Shown here piece by piece: positions 1-6,864 of a stretch of DNA of 64,000 bases. Under the pieces are notes generated by a model. The model worked only from the letters and a program-made list of their open reading frames with translations, did no database searches and was not told the DNA's origin. Position 1 is the first letter of the stretch, and the number at the start of each line of letters is the position of its first letter. The position numbers and the translations under genes were made by a program. Source of the stretch: Pseudanabaena sp. (GTDB lineage Bacteria > Cyanobacteriota > Cyanobacteriia > Pseudanabaenales > Pseudanabaenaceae); contig QBMK01000006.1 in assembly GCA_003249035.1 (NCBI GenBank), positions 186,001-250,000 on the forward strand, in the 5' to 3' direction.

Positions 1-199
1 AAAGGCTAGAAGTTAGATAGCTGATCAGTGTTGAATCAATACGTTGTTTCTTTAGAGTGCTGGAGGTAATGGAGATCGAAAAATCGATCAGTTTGCGTCC
101 AATAAACCAGAGGATTATCGCAGCAACAACTTTAAATGCTGCTCCAGCAAGCAAATTTAAGTTAGTTGCAATAAAAGTTTGAATCGTTGTTGGGTCCAT
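1..199 (-). CDS. MscS-family mechanosensitive channel, N-terminal part (truncated by window edge)
   Basis: Reading the minus strand from an ATG at 197-199 gives about 66 residues that run off the window. After a short polar start (MDPTTIQTF) there is one membrane segment containing AAFKVVAAIILWFIGRKLID, then a basic stretch ending near STLISYL. This is the usual N-terminal pattern of small-conductance MscS channels, where a helix ending in GR(K/W) is followed by a linker and 'xxDPTLxxFL'. Such channels open under membrane tension and release solutes on osmotic downshock. The conserved pore helix and beta domain lie outside the window, so the family call rests on the first helix only. An MscL gene lies about 800 bp away on the other strand. 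Confidence 0.7.
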   Translation of the reverse strand, partial: MDPTTIQTFIATNLNLLAGAAFKVVAAIILWFIGRKLIDFSISITSSTLKKQRIDSTLISYLTSSL

Positions 200-366
200 C
201 TTAGTAAAGGTTTTCTTCCTTTGAAATAAATGAAGTAAGCAATTTTTGCGTCAATCTTTATTAATATTTGACTGACCGACATAGATTTTGACTTATGGTG
301 GGATAGATCCTATAGAGTTTTTTAGTTTATTAACATTTATAGAGATCTCCCACATACTTTGCATAC

Positions 367-408
367 TTTGGTCGTCACAAAAAGACATTTCTTTTTGTGA
401 CGACCAAA
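367..408. repeat. Perfect 18-bp inverted repeat (hairpin)
   Basis: Arms at 367-384 and 391-408 are perfect complements around the 6-nt spacer ACATTT. The arm contains GTCGTCACAAAAAG. It sits between the divergently transcribed mscS start and the small membrane gene at 454, so it is not behind any gene and a terminator role is unlikely. It could be a regulatory site or a decayed mobile hairpin, since GTCACAAAA-like cores recur in the hairpins at 9921 and 29316. Confidence 0.7.
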
Positions 409-453
409 TAGCTAACAAGACGATAACATCGTCACAGAAGCAAAGGTAAAGTT

Positions 454-879
454 ATGAGCCGCTATGCTAAGCGCGATCGCCAAATCGAAAAGCCCAACCA
501 AATATCTCGCGATTCGACCAAAGAACGAATTGAAATGTTTTTTTGCTTAATGCCAGTATTTGGGATGATCCCATCGGCGATCGCACTAGTGCGACAGCGA
601 AGCAGTCGTAAAGTACGAGATGTCAGCCAAGTAGCGATCGCCTTGATGCTGACTTGGGCGATCGCTTATGGAGCAATGGGTGGAGCACCAACAGAGGGGG
701 AAACTCTACAAGTTACCGTTGAACTAATGAAAGCAACCATAAGTTCGGGCTATTTTGCGCTCTGTATGTATTTGATGTATCGTCTATATCGTCATCAAGC
801 GATCGCATTGCCGTGGTTGAAAGTTATGACTGAGCATAAAGAATCCCGATCAGTAAAACGCGATCAAAAGTCTGAATAA
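454..879 (+). CDS. Small membrane protein of unknown function (about 141 aa)
   Basis: I do not recognise a named family. The protein has a polar, charged N-terminus of about 27 residues, then three hydrophobic segments near residues 29-48 (FFCLMPVFGMIPSAIALV), 61-80 (VAIALMLTWAIAYGAMGG) and 92-110 (SSGYFALCMYLMYRLY), and a charged C-terminus. An internal ATG at 535, just before the first membrane segment, is a possible alternative start. Codon use and HIP1 sites (four within the gene) match the surrounding chromosome, so it is probably a real resident gene. It lies between the two mechanosensitive channel genes, but no functional link can be shown. Confidence 0.6.
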   Translation: MSRYAKRDRQIEKPNQISRDSTKERIEMFFCLMPVFGMIPSAIALVRQRSSRKVRDVSQVAIALMLTWAIAYGAMGGAPTEGETLQVTVELMKATISSGYFALCMYLMYRLYRHQAIALPWLKVMTEHKESRSVKRDQKSE

Positions 880-998
880 TTAATTTTTTGATTCAGGCAA
901 TGCCCCCGGTAAAAACACCGCTTATTACAAACGACTTAAATTTAGGAGCGATGTACTTTATGGCTTTACAAAATGGCAGACGTGCAGCTGGAGGTTTT

Positions 999-1382
999 AT
1001 GAAAGACTTTCAGGATTTTATCAAGAAAGGTAATGTGATCGATTTGGCTGTTGCCGTGGTCATTGGCGGTGCTTTTGGCAAAATTGTTACTTCATTGATC
1101 GAGGACATCATTACCCCTGTTATCCTGAATCCAGCGATACAGGCTGCCGGTGTTAAGGATCTTGCTCTGTTACAAATAAATGGCATTAAATATGGCGTGT
1201 TTCTTGCTTCGGTGATTAACTTTCTAGTTATCGCTTTTGTAATCTTCTTGATCATTCGTTATTTTGAAGCCTCAAAGCGTAAAGAAGTTCGTGAGGAAGC
1301 TGCGGCTGAAGTTAAGCCTGATCCTCAAGAGCGGTTGACTTTAGCAGTTGAACGTTTAGCAGAAGTAATGGAATCCAAATAA
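999..1382 (+). CDS. mscL: Large-conductance mechanosensitive channel MscL
   Basis: The 127-residue product is close to E. coli MscL in length and layout. It has an N-terminal amphipathic helix (MKDFQDFIKKGN), a first membrane helix with VIDLAVAVVIGGAFGKIV, a periplasmic loop, a second helix (YGVFLASVINFLVIAFVIFL) and a charged C-terminal helix. The pentameric channel opens under extreme membrane tension during hypo-osmotic shock. I place the start at the ATG at 999 because GGAGG lies at 990-994 and the protein then begins where the family begins. The frame is open upstream to 888 with another ATG at 960, giving longer but unconserved N-termini. Confidence 0.92.
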   Translation: MKDFQDFIKKGNVIDLAVAVVIGGAFGKIVTSLIEDIITPVILNPAIQAAGVKDLALLQINGIKYGVFLASVINFLVIAFVIFLIIRYFEASKRKEVREEAAAEVKPDPQERLTLAVERLAEVMESK

Positions 1383-1503
1383 AATATAAACCTATGCTTT
1401 GCCAGCCATACTTTCAACAAAATCAATTTTTATAATGAGAACTGTGTGTGCAAAGCATACACCTATATTTTTGAGACAGCTACCTCTAGACTGCTTGCAT
1501 ATC

Positions 1504-2523
1504 ATGCCATTTAGACAATTCAGAAACAAAATTCACGTCTATACATTTACATCTCTCGTAATTTTTGGAATTGCTATTGGTCTCAATGCTTGCGTTAGTA
1601 CCAATAATGACAAAAAGCCTGAAGCAGATAAACCTCCAGTCCCTATTTTTCTCTTCCTCCAATCTTCGCCCGATGGTAAGACGATCGAAGGTATTGTCCC
1701 TTCCGATTTGGTGGAGCAGTTTGGCAGTTTAGATCGGGTAATTCAATCGATCCCTGTGGGCAGCAATTTTTCATTAGTGCAGTTTGGCAAGCCTCTCGGC
1801 ATGTTCCAAGTGAGCGCAGTGCGAGGCTCAGATGCTTTTGGCGCGATCGCTAGTTTTAAAGTGCAAGCGCCAACCCAAAGTGATAAAAATCAACCCACCA
1901 AAAGATTTGACCCTACAATTTTGCGTCAGCCAAATCTAACAATTGTGGCTAGCGATCGCATAAATACGACAAGCGATCGCACTTACTTTTTTAATTGTCC
2001 TAACAAAATTCAGCCACTTGTTCTGGAAAAATCGCGCAATTTATTTGTGAAACTTGGTGCCACTCAAGCCGCAACTTCGCAAGTAGCGATCGCGTCGTTA
2101 GTATGCGCAGATATCGATGGCGACAATCAACCTGAAATCATTGCTGGTTTACGCCTTGATAATCCAATTCGTCCAGCAGGGTTTGATCCTCAAGCGTGGA
2201 AAGAGTTTTTGTCACGTCCCGCCCTTGAGCGACAGGAATACAGCATGTTAGTAATGTTGAGGAAATCATCAAACGGAGATTGGTCTTCGGAGCCAATTTT
2301 AACGCATACCAGAGCTCTCTCATATATTAATGACAGCCTGAGTAGCTATGCGCTCTATGGCATTCAAGAGATTAATGGCGATCGCTATCCTGAAATCATT
2401 GTCCAAGAAATTGGCTTAAATTCTCTTGATGTACGAGTGTTTACGCCCACTGTAGATGCAGAAGGGAAATGGCAATGGCGCAGTTATTACCAAAATCAGC
2501 GATCGCTAAATATTGTGCAATAG
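1504..2523 (+). CDS. Predicted lipoprotein of unknown function
   Basis: From the ATG at 1504 the protein (339 aa) has a basic start, a hydrophobic segment (TFTSLVIFGIAIG) and a lipobox-like LNAC, so it is probably lipid-anchored and outside the cytoplasm. The mature part begins with a charged, Pro-containing linker. Near residues 200-220 and 280-300 it has two Asp-rich motifs, ADIDGDNQPEIIAG and QEINGDRYPEIIVQE, which resemble the D-x-[DN]-G-D loops of FG-GAP/VCBS repeats. The frame is open upstream to 1399, but that part lacks a signal peptide at its start. Function is unknown. It ends 8 nt before a large hairpin. Confidence 0.65.
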   Translation: MPFRQFRNKIHVYTFTSLVIFGIAIGLNACVSTNNDKKPEADKPPVPIFLFLQSSPDGKTIEGIVPSDLVEQFGSLDRVIQSIPVGSNFSLVQFGKPLGMFQVSAVRGSDAFGAIASFKVQAPTQSDKNQPTKRFDPTILRQPNLTIVASDRINTTSDRTYFFNCPNKIQPLVLEKSRNLFVKLGATQAATSQVAIASLVCADIDGDNQPEIIAGLRLDNPIRPAGFDPQAWKEFLSRPALERQEYSMLVMLRKSSNGDWSSEPILTHTRALSYINDSLSSYALYGIQEINGDRYPEIIVQEIGLNSLDVRVFTPTVDAEGKWQWRSYYQNQRSLNIVQ

Positions 2524-2530
2524 GCATAGT

Positions 2531-2618
2531 ATAAAACCCAAAATTGGTTCGGCGGGCTTCGCCCGCCGAACCAATTTTGGGTTTTATATGCACTTGTTAT
2601 TTAATTTTCATTCCTTAG
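2531..2618. repeat. 88-bp dispersed repeat: 57-nt perfect hairpin plus 31-nt conserved tail (copy 1)
   Basis: The arms 2531-2557 and 2561-2587 are perfect 27-bp complements around the loop TTC. They start with ATAAAACCCAAAATTGG, and the core is GGCGGGC/GCCCGCC. The next 31 nt (2588-2618) also match the copy at 59754-59841. Between the copies one stem base pair differs on both arms, and the loop reads TTC here and GAA there. The position right behind the lipoprotein gene, with a T-rich 3' arm, is compatible with a transcription terminator, but the conserved non-pairing tail marks it as a dispersed repeat. Confidence 0.9.
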
Positions 2619-2695
2619 CAGCAAATCACCTCGCTACTTTGTTGGGTTCTGACGCACATCGCGCTATACAGTAAAAAGAAAATCCTTTTGCTACT

Positions 2696-3943
2696 ATGTC
2701 TTTAGAAAATTCCATTGATTATCCAGTTCTCTTCAAGCAAGTACGCATTCTAGATGCCGATTCATCGTCAAAGATTGCGGAAACTTTTGCCGATGTTTTT
2801 GTTGATCGAGATCGCCAAATCCACATTAACTTCGATCAAAGCAAAATTTCCCAAGAAACAAATATTGATGAGCGCTCTGGTGTTGTTTTAGGAGTAGGGC
2901 TAGTCGATCTTTACAGCACTAGTAGTGAGCCTGGGCATGAATCTAGAGAAACAATAGCTGAGCTAGTACAAGCATCTAAAAATGGCGGGTTTGCCCAAAT
3001 TGGGGTTTTACCCAATACACAACCTGCGATCGATGATATTGCGGCGCTAGAATTTTGGCGCAATGTCCAGCAAAAAAATGGCGATATTCTGCAACCTTGG
3101 GGCGCAATTAGCAAGGGCTTAGAAGGTAAACAACTCACTGATATTGCCGAACTAGCCGAATCCGTAATTGGGTTTACCGATAGCAAACCGATCGCCAATT
3201 TACTCTTGGTTCGTCGCGCTATGGAATATATAAAACCGCTTAGCAAACCAATTGCTCTATTTCCTCAAAACCCTGATCTCGCAGGTAGCGGCGTAATTCG
3301 AGAAGGTAAATGGTCTATACAATATGGCATGAATGGCTATCCTTCCACCGCCGAAACCACCGCTCTTGCAGCCTTAATTGAGTTAGTACGCCTTACCAAA
3401 GCACCCACTCATTTTATGAGACTCTCCACCACTCAGAGTGTAGAACTAATTTCTCAAGCCAAAAATGATGGATTGCCTGTAACCGCAAGTACAACTTGGC
3501 TACATCTCTGTCACTGCGATCGCGATTTAGAAACCTACGATCCTAATCTCCGTTTGATGCCTCCCCTCGGTAGTGAAAGCGATCGCTTAGCGTTGATTGC
3601 AGGTATCAAATCAGGAGCAATTGATAGTATTGCGATCGACCACACTCCCCTCGCTTACGAAGAAAAAGTCGTTCCTTTTGAAGTCGCGCCCACAGGTGCG
3701 ATTGGATTGGAGTTTGCCCTTCCTGTCCTCTGGCAAAACTTAGTGATTACAGGCTTATTAACTACTTGTGAGCTTTGGCAAGCTCTTAGCGTTAACCCCG
3801 CGAAGCTTTTAGGATTCTCTCAGCCCAAACTCTCAACTCTTTTTGATCCAAATTTGGAATGGCTAGTTAAAGATAATGCGATCGCATCTCAATCGAGAAA
3901 TAGTAATTATATTGGGCGATCGCTCATCGGCAAAGTTTTGTAA
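2696..3943 (+). CDS. Dihydroorotase-like protein lacking metal ligands (probably non-catalytic)
   Basis: The 415-residue protein follows the amidohydrolase fold of type-I dihydroorotases. It keeps EPGHESRETI, GGF, PNTQPAIDD, a 'YDPNLRLMPPLGSESDRLALIAG' region and IDHTP near residue 317, then the VNPAKLLGF end. The D-x-H-x-H motif that binds zinc in active enzymes is replaced by DLYST near residue 71. The later histidine positions also read differently (TTWLHLCHC in place of the usual THHLLL). Active DHOase makes dihydroorotate in pyrimidine synthesis. Non-catalytic homologues (PyrC', PyrX) serve as scaffold or assembly partners of aspartate transcarbamylase. That role is an inference here, since no pyrB is nearby. 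Confidence 0.8.
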   Translation: MSLENSIDYPVLFKQVRILDADSSSKIAETFADVFVDRDRQIHINFDQSKISQETNIDERSGVVLGVGLVDLYSTSSEPGHESRETIAELVQASKNGGFAQIGVLPNTQPAIDDIAALEFWRNVQQKNGDILQPWGAISKGLEGKQLTDIAELAESVIGFTDSKPIANLLLVRRAMEYIKPLSKPIALFPQNPDLAGSGVIREGKWSIQYGMNGYPSTAETTALAALIELVRLTKAPTHFMRLSTTQSVELISQAKNDGLPVTASTTWLHLCHCDRDLETYDPNLRLMPPLGSESDRLALIAGIKSGAIDSIAIDHTPLAYEEKVVPFEVAPTGAIGLEFALPVLWQNLVITGLLTTCELWQALSVNPAKLLGFSQPKLSTLFDPNLEWLVKDNAIASQSRNSNYIGRSLIGKVL

Positions 3944-4048
3944 TTTTTGCGATCGCTTTACTGACTTTACTTGGCAGGATTTGACTAGAGTTACTGCTAC
4001 ACAGCTTGCTCGTGTATAATTCATTCCTATTTGCACAGCCTAATTTCT

Positions 4049-5125
4049 ATGGTTACTAACCTTGAGAAACCACTAACAGACAATTTTTGGAGCGAATATA
4101 ACATTCGTTTAGAGCCTTGGAGTATGGGCTATGACGCACCCGTCAGCATTAATCCTGAAGAAATTCCTACTAGTGACAAGGTAAACACTGAAGTTGAGTT
4201 TGATAATGGGGAATGGCAACCGATTCGTGCTGCGATCACGCCCGAACTTCCTAATCAAATTTTGTTTATTGATGGGCGACTGCGCCTTGATGCCAGCTTT
4301 TTGGGAAGACGGGATGACGAGATTTTGTATGGTGCTTTTGCCACAATTTCCGTGGGAGCAGTGTTAGTCGATCGCACGATCAGCAGAGCAAAATGTGTGG
4401 CGACAGAAGTAACAAGGATTATTGCTCTGGGTGGGAATTTGACTCCTCCTGTAACGGCAATTCCCTGCCCTATGAGTGGTAGAGGTGATTTGAAATACGA
4501 TCGCTGCCTAACTAGTAGTAATAACCAACCTGATACTCCTTCCCAACTAGTACAAGGCGAAATGCTGGACGAAGAATTGCGTATTGCTAATGCGCTCTCC
4601 TTAAACAAAGAATTGATCAAAGAGAATACGCTCATCGTTCGCGATGGACCCTTGCTTTATCGAGTTTATCAAACCCCCTACGATACGATTGGCTATGTGA
4701 AGACAATGGGTAAGGCTTATCTGAAAGGAGATAATGCTCAGGTTATGCGATCGCTAAAGGTAGGAGAGCGGACACCGATTTTTCGGATTTCTAATACCAA
4801 TGGCTCGAATCTCAGTTGGTATTTGCGATCGGGTAGCAAAGATTTGAATTATAAAAAACTGGGTTACCACGACTTACATGGAATTATTCGCATCGATCTT
4901 GATGGTGCGATTCCTCTAGAGAGAGCAAAGGCGATCGCCGATCAAAGTACATATTTAATTCCCCAATATGCCTCACATCCCACTCGCGATCCCCGTGCGC
5001 CCCAAAATCTAACGCCAGTTGGAGCATTAGAGAAAGAGCTTGGGCGGAGAATGGGTAGTCGAGAGCTAATCTCAAGGCGGCTACGTGCATTTTTAGCAGA
5101 TTCTGCAAATTATCGTTCCATCTAG
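4049..5125 (+). CDS. NurA-domain-like protein (putative nuclease)
   Basis: The 358-residue protein has FIDGRLRLDA near residue 75, followed by a Gly-rich stretch (YGAFATISVGAVLVDR), and RDGPLLYR near residue 201. Its C-terminal part ends in HPTRDPRAPQNLTPVGALE. The IDG...DG.L pattern resembles NurA nucleases, which in archaea act with the HerA helicase in DNA end resection, and cyanobacteria carry similar lone proteins. I start at the ATG at 4049; an in-frame TTG at 4031 is less likely. No HerA-type helicase lies in the window. Family assignment is from motif resemblance only. Confidence 0.55.
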   Translation: MVTNLEKPLTDNFWSEYNIRLEPWSMGYDAPVSINPEEIPTSDKVNTEVEFDNGEWQPIRAAITPELPNQILFIDGRLRLDASFLGRRDDEILYGAFATISVGAVLVDRTISRAKCVATEVTRIIALGGNLTPPVTAIPCPMSGRGDLKYDRCLTSSNNQPDTPSQLVQGEMLDEELRIANALSLNKELIKENTLIVRDGPLLYRVYQTPYDTIGYVKTMGKAYLKGDNAQVMRSLKVGERTPIFRISNTNGSNLSWYLRSGSKDLNYKKLGYHDLHGIIRIDLDGAIPLERAKAIADQSTYLIPQYASHPTRDPRAPQNLTPVGALEKELGRRMGSRELISRRLRAFLADSANYRSI

Positions 5126-5197
5126 GTTATTTTCATAACAACTTAAAGCTCCATTTGCGATCGCATTTTTTTGTTGTACCAACCATTCAAGCCTTAA

Positions 5198-5225
5198 TAT
5201 AGCAATGAAAGTTTTGCTTAGGACA
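5198..5225. repeat. Half copy of the TATAGCAATG repeat
   Basis: The segment TATAGCAATGAAAGTTTTG, followed by CTTAGGACATAAAACC, matches the first 35 nt of the inverted-repeat element at 55803-55860 read on the minus strand. It runs straight into the 57-nt hairpin at 5226, so the two units share the TAAAACC boundary. Confidence 0.65.
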
Positions 5226-5282
5226 TAAAACCCAAATAGATGAAGGCGGCGCTTCGCGCCGCCTTCATCTATTTGGGTTTTA
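5226..5282. terminator. 57-nt perfect hairpin (27-bp stem, TTC loop), probable bidirectional terminator
   Basis: Arms 5226-5252 and 5256-5282 are perfectly complementary. The outer part reads TAAAACCCAAATAGATG and the core is GGCGGCGC/GCGCCGCC. A-rich and T-rich ends on the two sides would let it terminate transcription in both directions. It lies between the convergent NurA-like gene (ends 5125) and GTPase gene (ends 5325). Its size, loop length and first bases equal those of the hairpins at 2531, 36847, 47754 and 59754. Confidence 0.8.
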
Positions 5283-5283
5283 G

Positions 5284-5320
5284 AAGCAGAAAATGGCTAA
5301 GTCATTTTCTGCTTTGGTAT
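5284..5320. repeat. Right-half copy of the 104-bp two-hairpin MITE
   Basis: AAGCAGAAAATG (5284-5295) pairs with CATTTTCTGCTT (5303-5314), and inner pairs leave a 3-nt loop TAA; TGGTAT follows. The layout matches the right end of the elements at 25578 and 29316, where the stem reads ACACAAAATGGC or AGACAAAATGGC. The stem bases differ but pairing is kept. It abuts the preceding 57-nt hairpin and ends 4 nt before the GTPase stop codon. Confidence 0.65.
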
Positions 5321-5324
5321 AACT

Positions 5325-6860
5325 CTATGATTGTTTAATTAAGACCATCACTCGATTGACAGCATCTTGCACAAAAACTTTGAGAAACTCATCACGGCGA
5401 TTTAGTTGAAACTGACGCTGCACGACCTCGGCAATACCACCATCTCCCCAATCGCGATCGCGACTAAAATATTCAATAAAACTCTTACCCGCAATACGTG
5501 TGAGATAGGCTGCCGTTACTGCTTGAACTGTGGCTTTGAGAACTAGACCTACTACAGTTACGGAAATTAATGTGGTAATGATTTGGACTACACCTTTGAC
5601 GATACCAAGGCTAACGAGAGTACGAGTGAGTGAATTCGCTAATTCTTTACCGCGATCGATATTGATTTCACAACCATAGACCTTCCCAATTTCCACAACC
5701 ATTTGGGCATTAATAGCTGCTGTGGCTAGAAGATCAACCACAGGTAAAGGAGTAGCAAAAACCACGCCAACTACTAACCATTGGAACTTCTCAACTACTT
5801 TTTCGGCTTCGGCTTGTTGTTGTTGTGATAGCGCTTCGCGAGTTGCATCAGTAAGTCGTTGCGATCGCAATAACACATTATCCGCCACCAGTTCATCTCC
5901 TTCATAGCTAAGAATATCGAAAGTTCTTACTAAAAGCGGTTGGATTTTGGGTTTGGGAATTACGACTTCTCCAGATTCAAGGGTAATCGCCGCAGGGCTT
6001 GCTGAGATCGCAACGACATCTTCGGGGGCGATAAAATCTAGAACTCGCGATCTCAGACTAGTTTGAATGATTTCGCGATCACTTTTAGTCAGGCGATCGA
6101 TTTTGTTGAAGGCAAGAATTGTGCGCTTGCCGATGTCAGTAAGGGCTTTGAGAACTTCATATTCTGAACTGCGTAAATCGTCATCCACGACAAAAACAAT
6201 CAAATCTGCTTCTGTAGCAATTTTTCGCGCTTCCTGTTCGCGATCACTGCCCAAGGCACTTGCTTCTAATATGCCCGGACAATCAGTAAATTGAATCGGC
6301 ACATCAAGATTCTGAAATCTCACAGGCGCATAGACTTTACCCAATTGAGTTGTTCCCATCGTTGCGCCGACTTCTCCTTTGCTAGTGACATCTTGGAGAG
6401 ATAGATCTAGCAATCCATTTACTAACGAAGTTTTACCTGCGGAGCCAACCCCAAACACGACCACGCGCAATTCTTGACGGACGAAATTCTTTTTAAGCTG
6501 TTCGGTTTGCTCAGATAATGATCTGCGCGTTACCTCATCTTGGATTTGCTCTACCTGTCGCTCCAAGGCTGCAAGACTATCCTGAGCAGCTTCGACCTTA
6601 TCGGTGGGAGCTTCAGGAATGGGACGAGGTTTGGATGGTTCCGATTGAAATAGACGCAAATATCGCCAGATGATAAAAAATAATCCAGCAAATAGTCCTA
6701 TCACTAAGAGAACTACAAAACCGCCTAAAATCGGCGAGGAGGTTGCGACCAATTGATATATTTGAATAATTCGATCAAGTAAGGGAACGATAAACGAAAC
6801 CACTAGACCGAAGCAGCCTAAGACAAGTAGCGATCGCAACCAAGGAAATGTTCTTTTCAT
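5325..6860 (-). CDS. Membrane-anchored GTPase with C-terminal DUF697/YcjF-like region
   Basis: From the ATG at 6858-6860 the product has 511 residues. Two membrane helices lie near residues 7-26 and 42-62, then a charged coiled-coil (about 80-125) and a GTPase domain. That domain has P-loop GVGSAGKTSLVNG (about 137), G3 DCPG (about 193) and G4 NKID (about 250). The C-terminal third is hydrophobic with small residues (VVGVVFATPLPVVDLLATAA), typical of DUF697 proteins. GTPases of this type are common in cyanobacteria, and roles in membrane or envelope homeostasis are inferred only. The start is 4 nt after the stop of the upstream P-type ATPase, indicating co-transcription. A longer reading to 6911 would overlap the ATPase and is rejected. 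Confidence 0.85.
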   Translation of the reverse strand: MKRTFPWLRSLLVLGCFGLVVSFIVPLLDRIIQIYQLVATSSPILGGFVVLLVIGLFAGLFFIIWRYLRLFQSEPSKPRPIPEAPTDKVEAAQDSLAALERQVEQIQDEVTRRSLSEQTEQLKKNFVRQELRVVVFGVGSAGKTSLVNGLLDLSLQDVTSKGEVGATMGTTQLGKVYAPVRFQNLDVPIQFTDCPGILEASALGSDREQEARKIATEADLIVFVVDDDLRSSEYEVLKALTDIGKRTILAFNKIDRLTKSDREIIQTSLRSRVLDFIAPEDVVAISASPAAITLESGEVVIPKPKIQPLLVRTFDILSYEGDELVADNVLLRSQRLTDATREALSQQQQAEAEKVVEKFQWLVVGVVFATPLPVVDLLATAAINAQMVVEIGKVYGCEINIDRGKELANSLTRTLVSLGIVKGVVQIITTLISVTVVGLVLKATVQAVTAAYLTRIAGKSFIEYFSRDRDWGDGGIAEVVQRQFQLNRRDEFLKVFVQDAVNRVMVLIKQS

Positions 6861-6864
6861 TGGC

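Noticed and set aside
1399-1503. Upstream extension of the lipoprotein gene
   Set aside because: It would bury the signal peptide and lipobox inside the protein; the ATG at 1504 gives a normal lipoprotein start.
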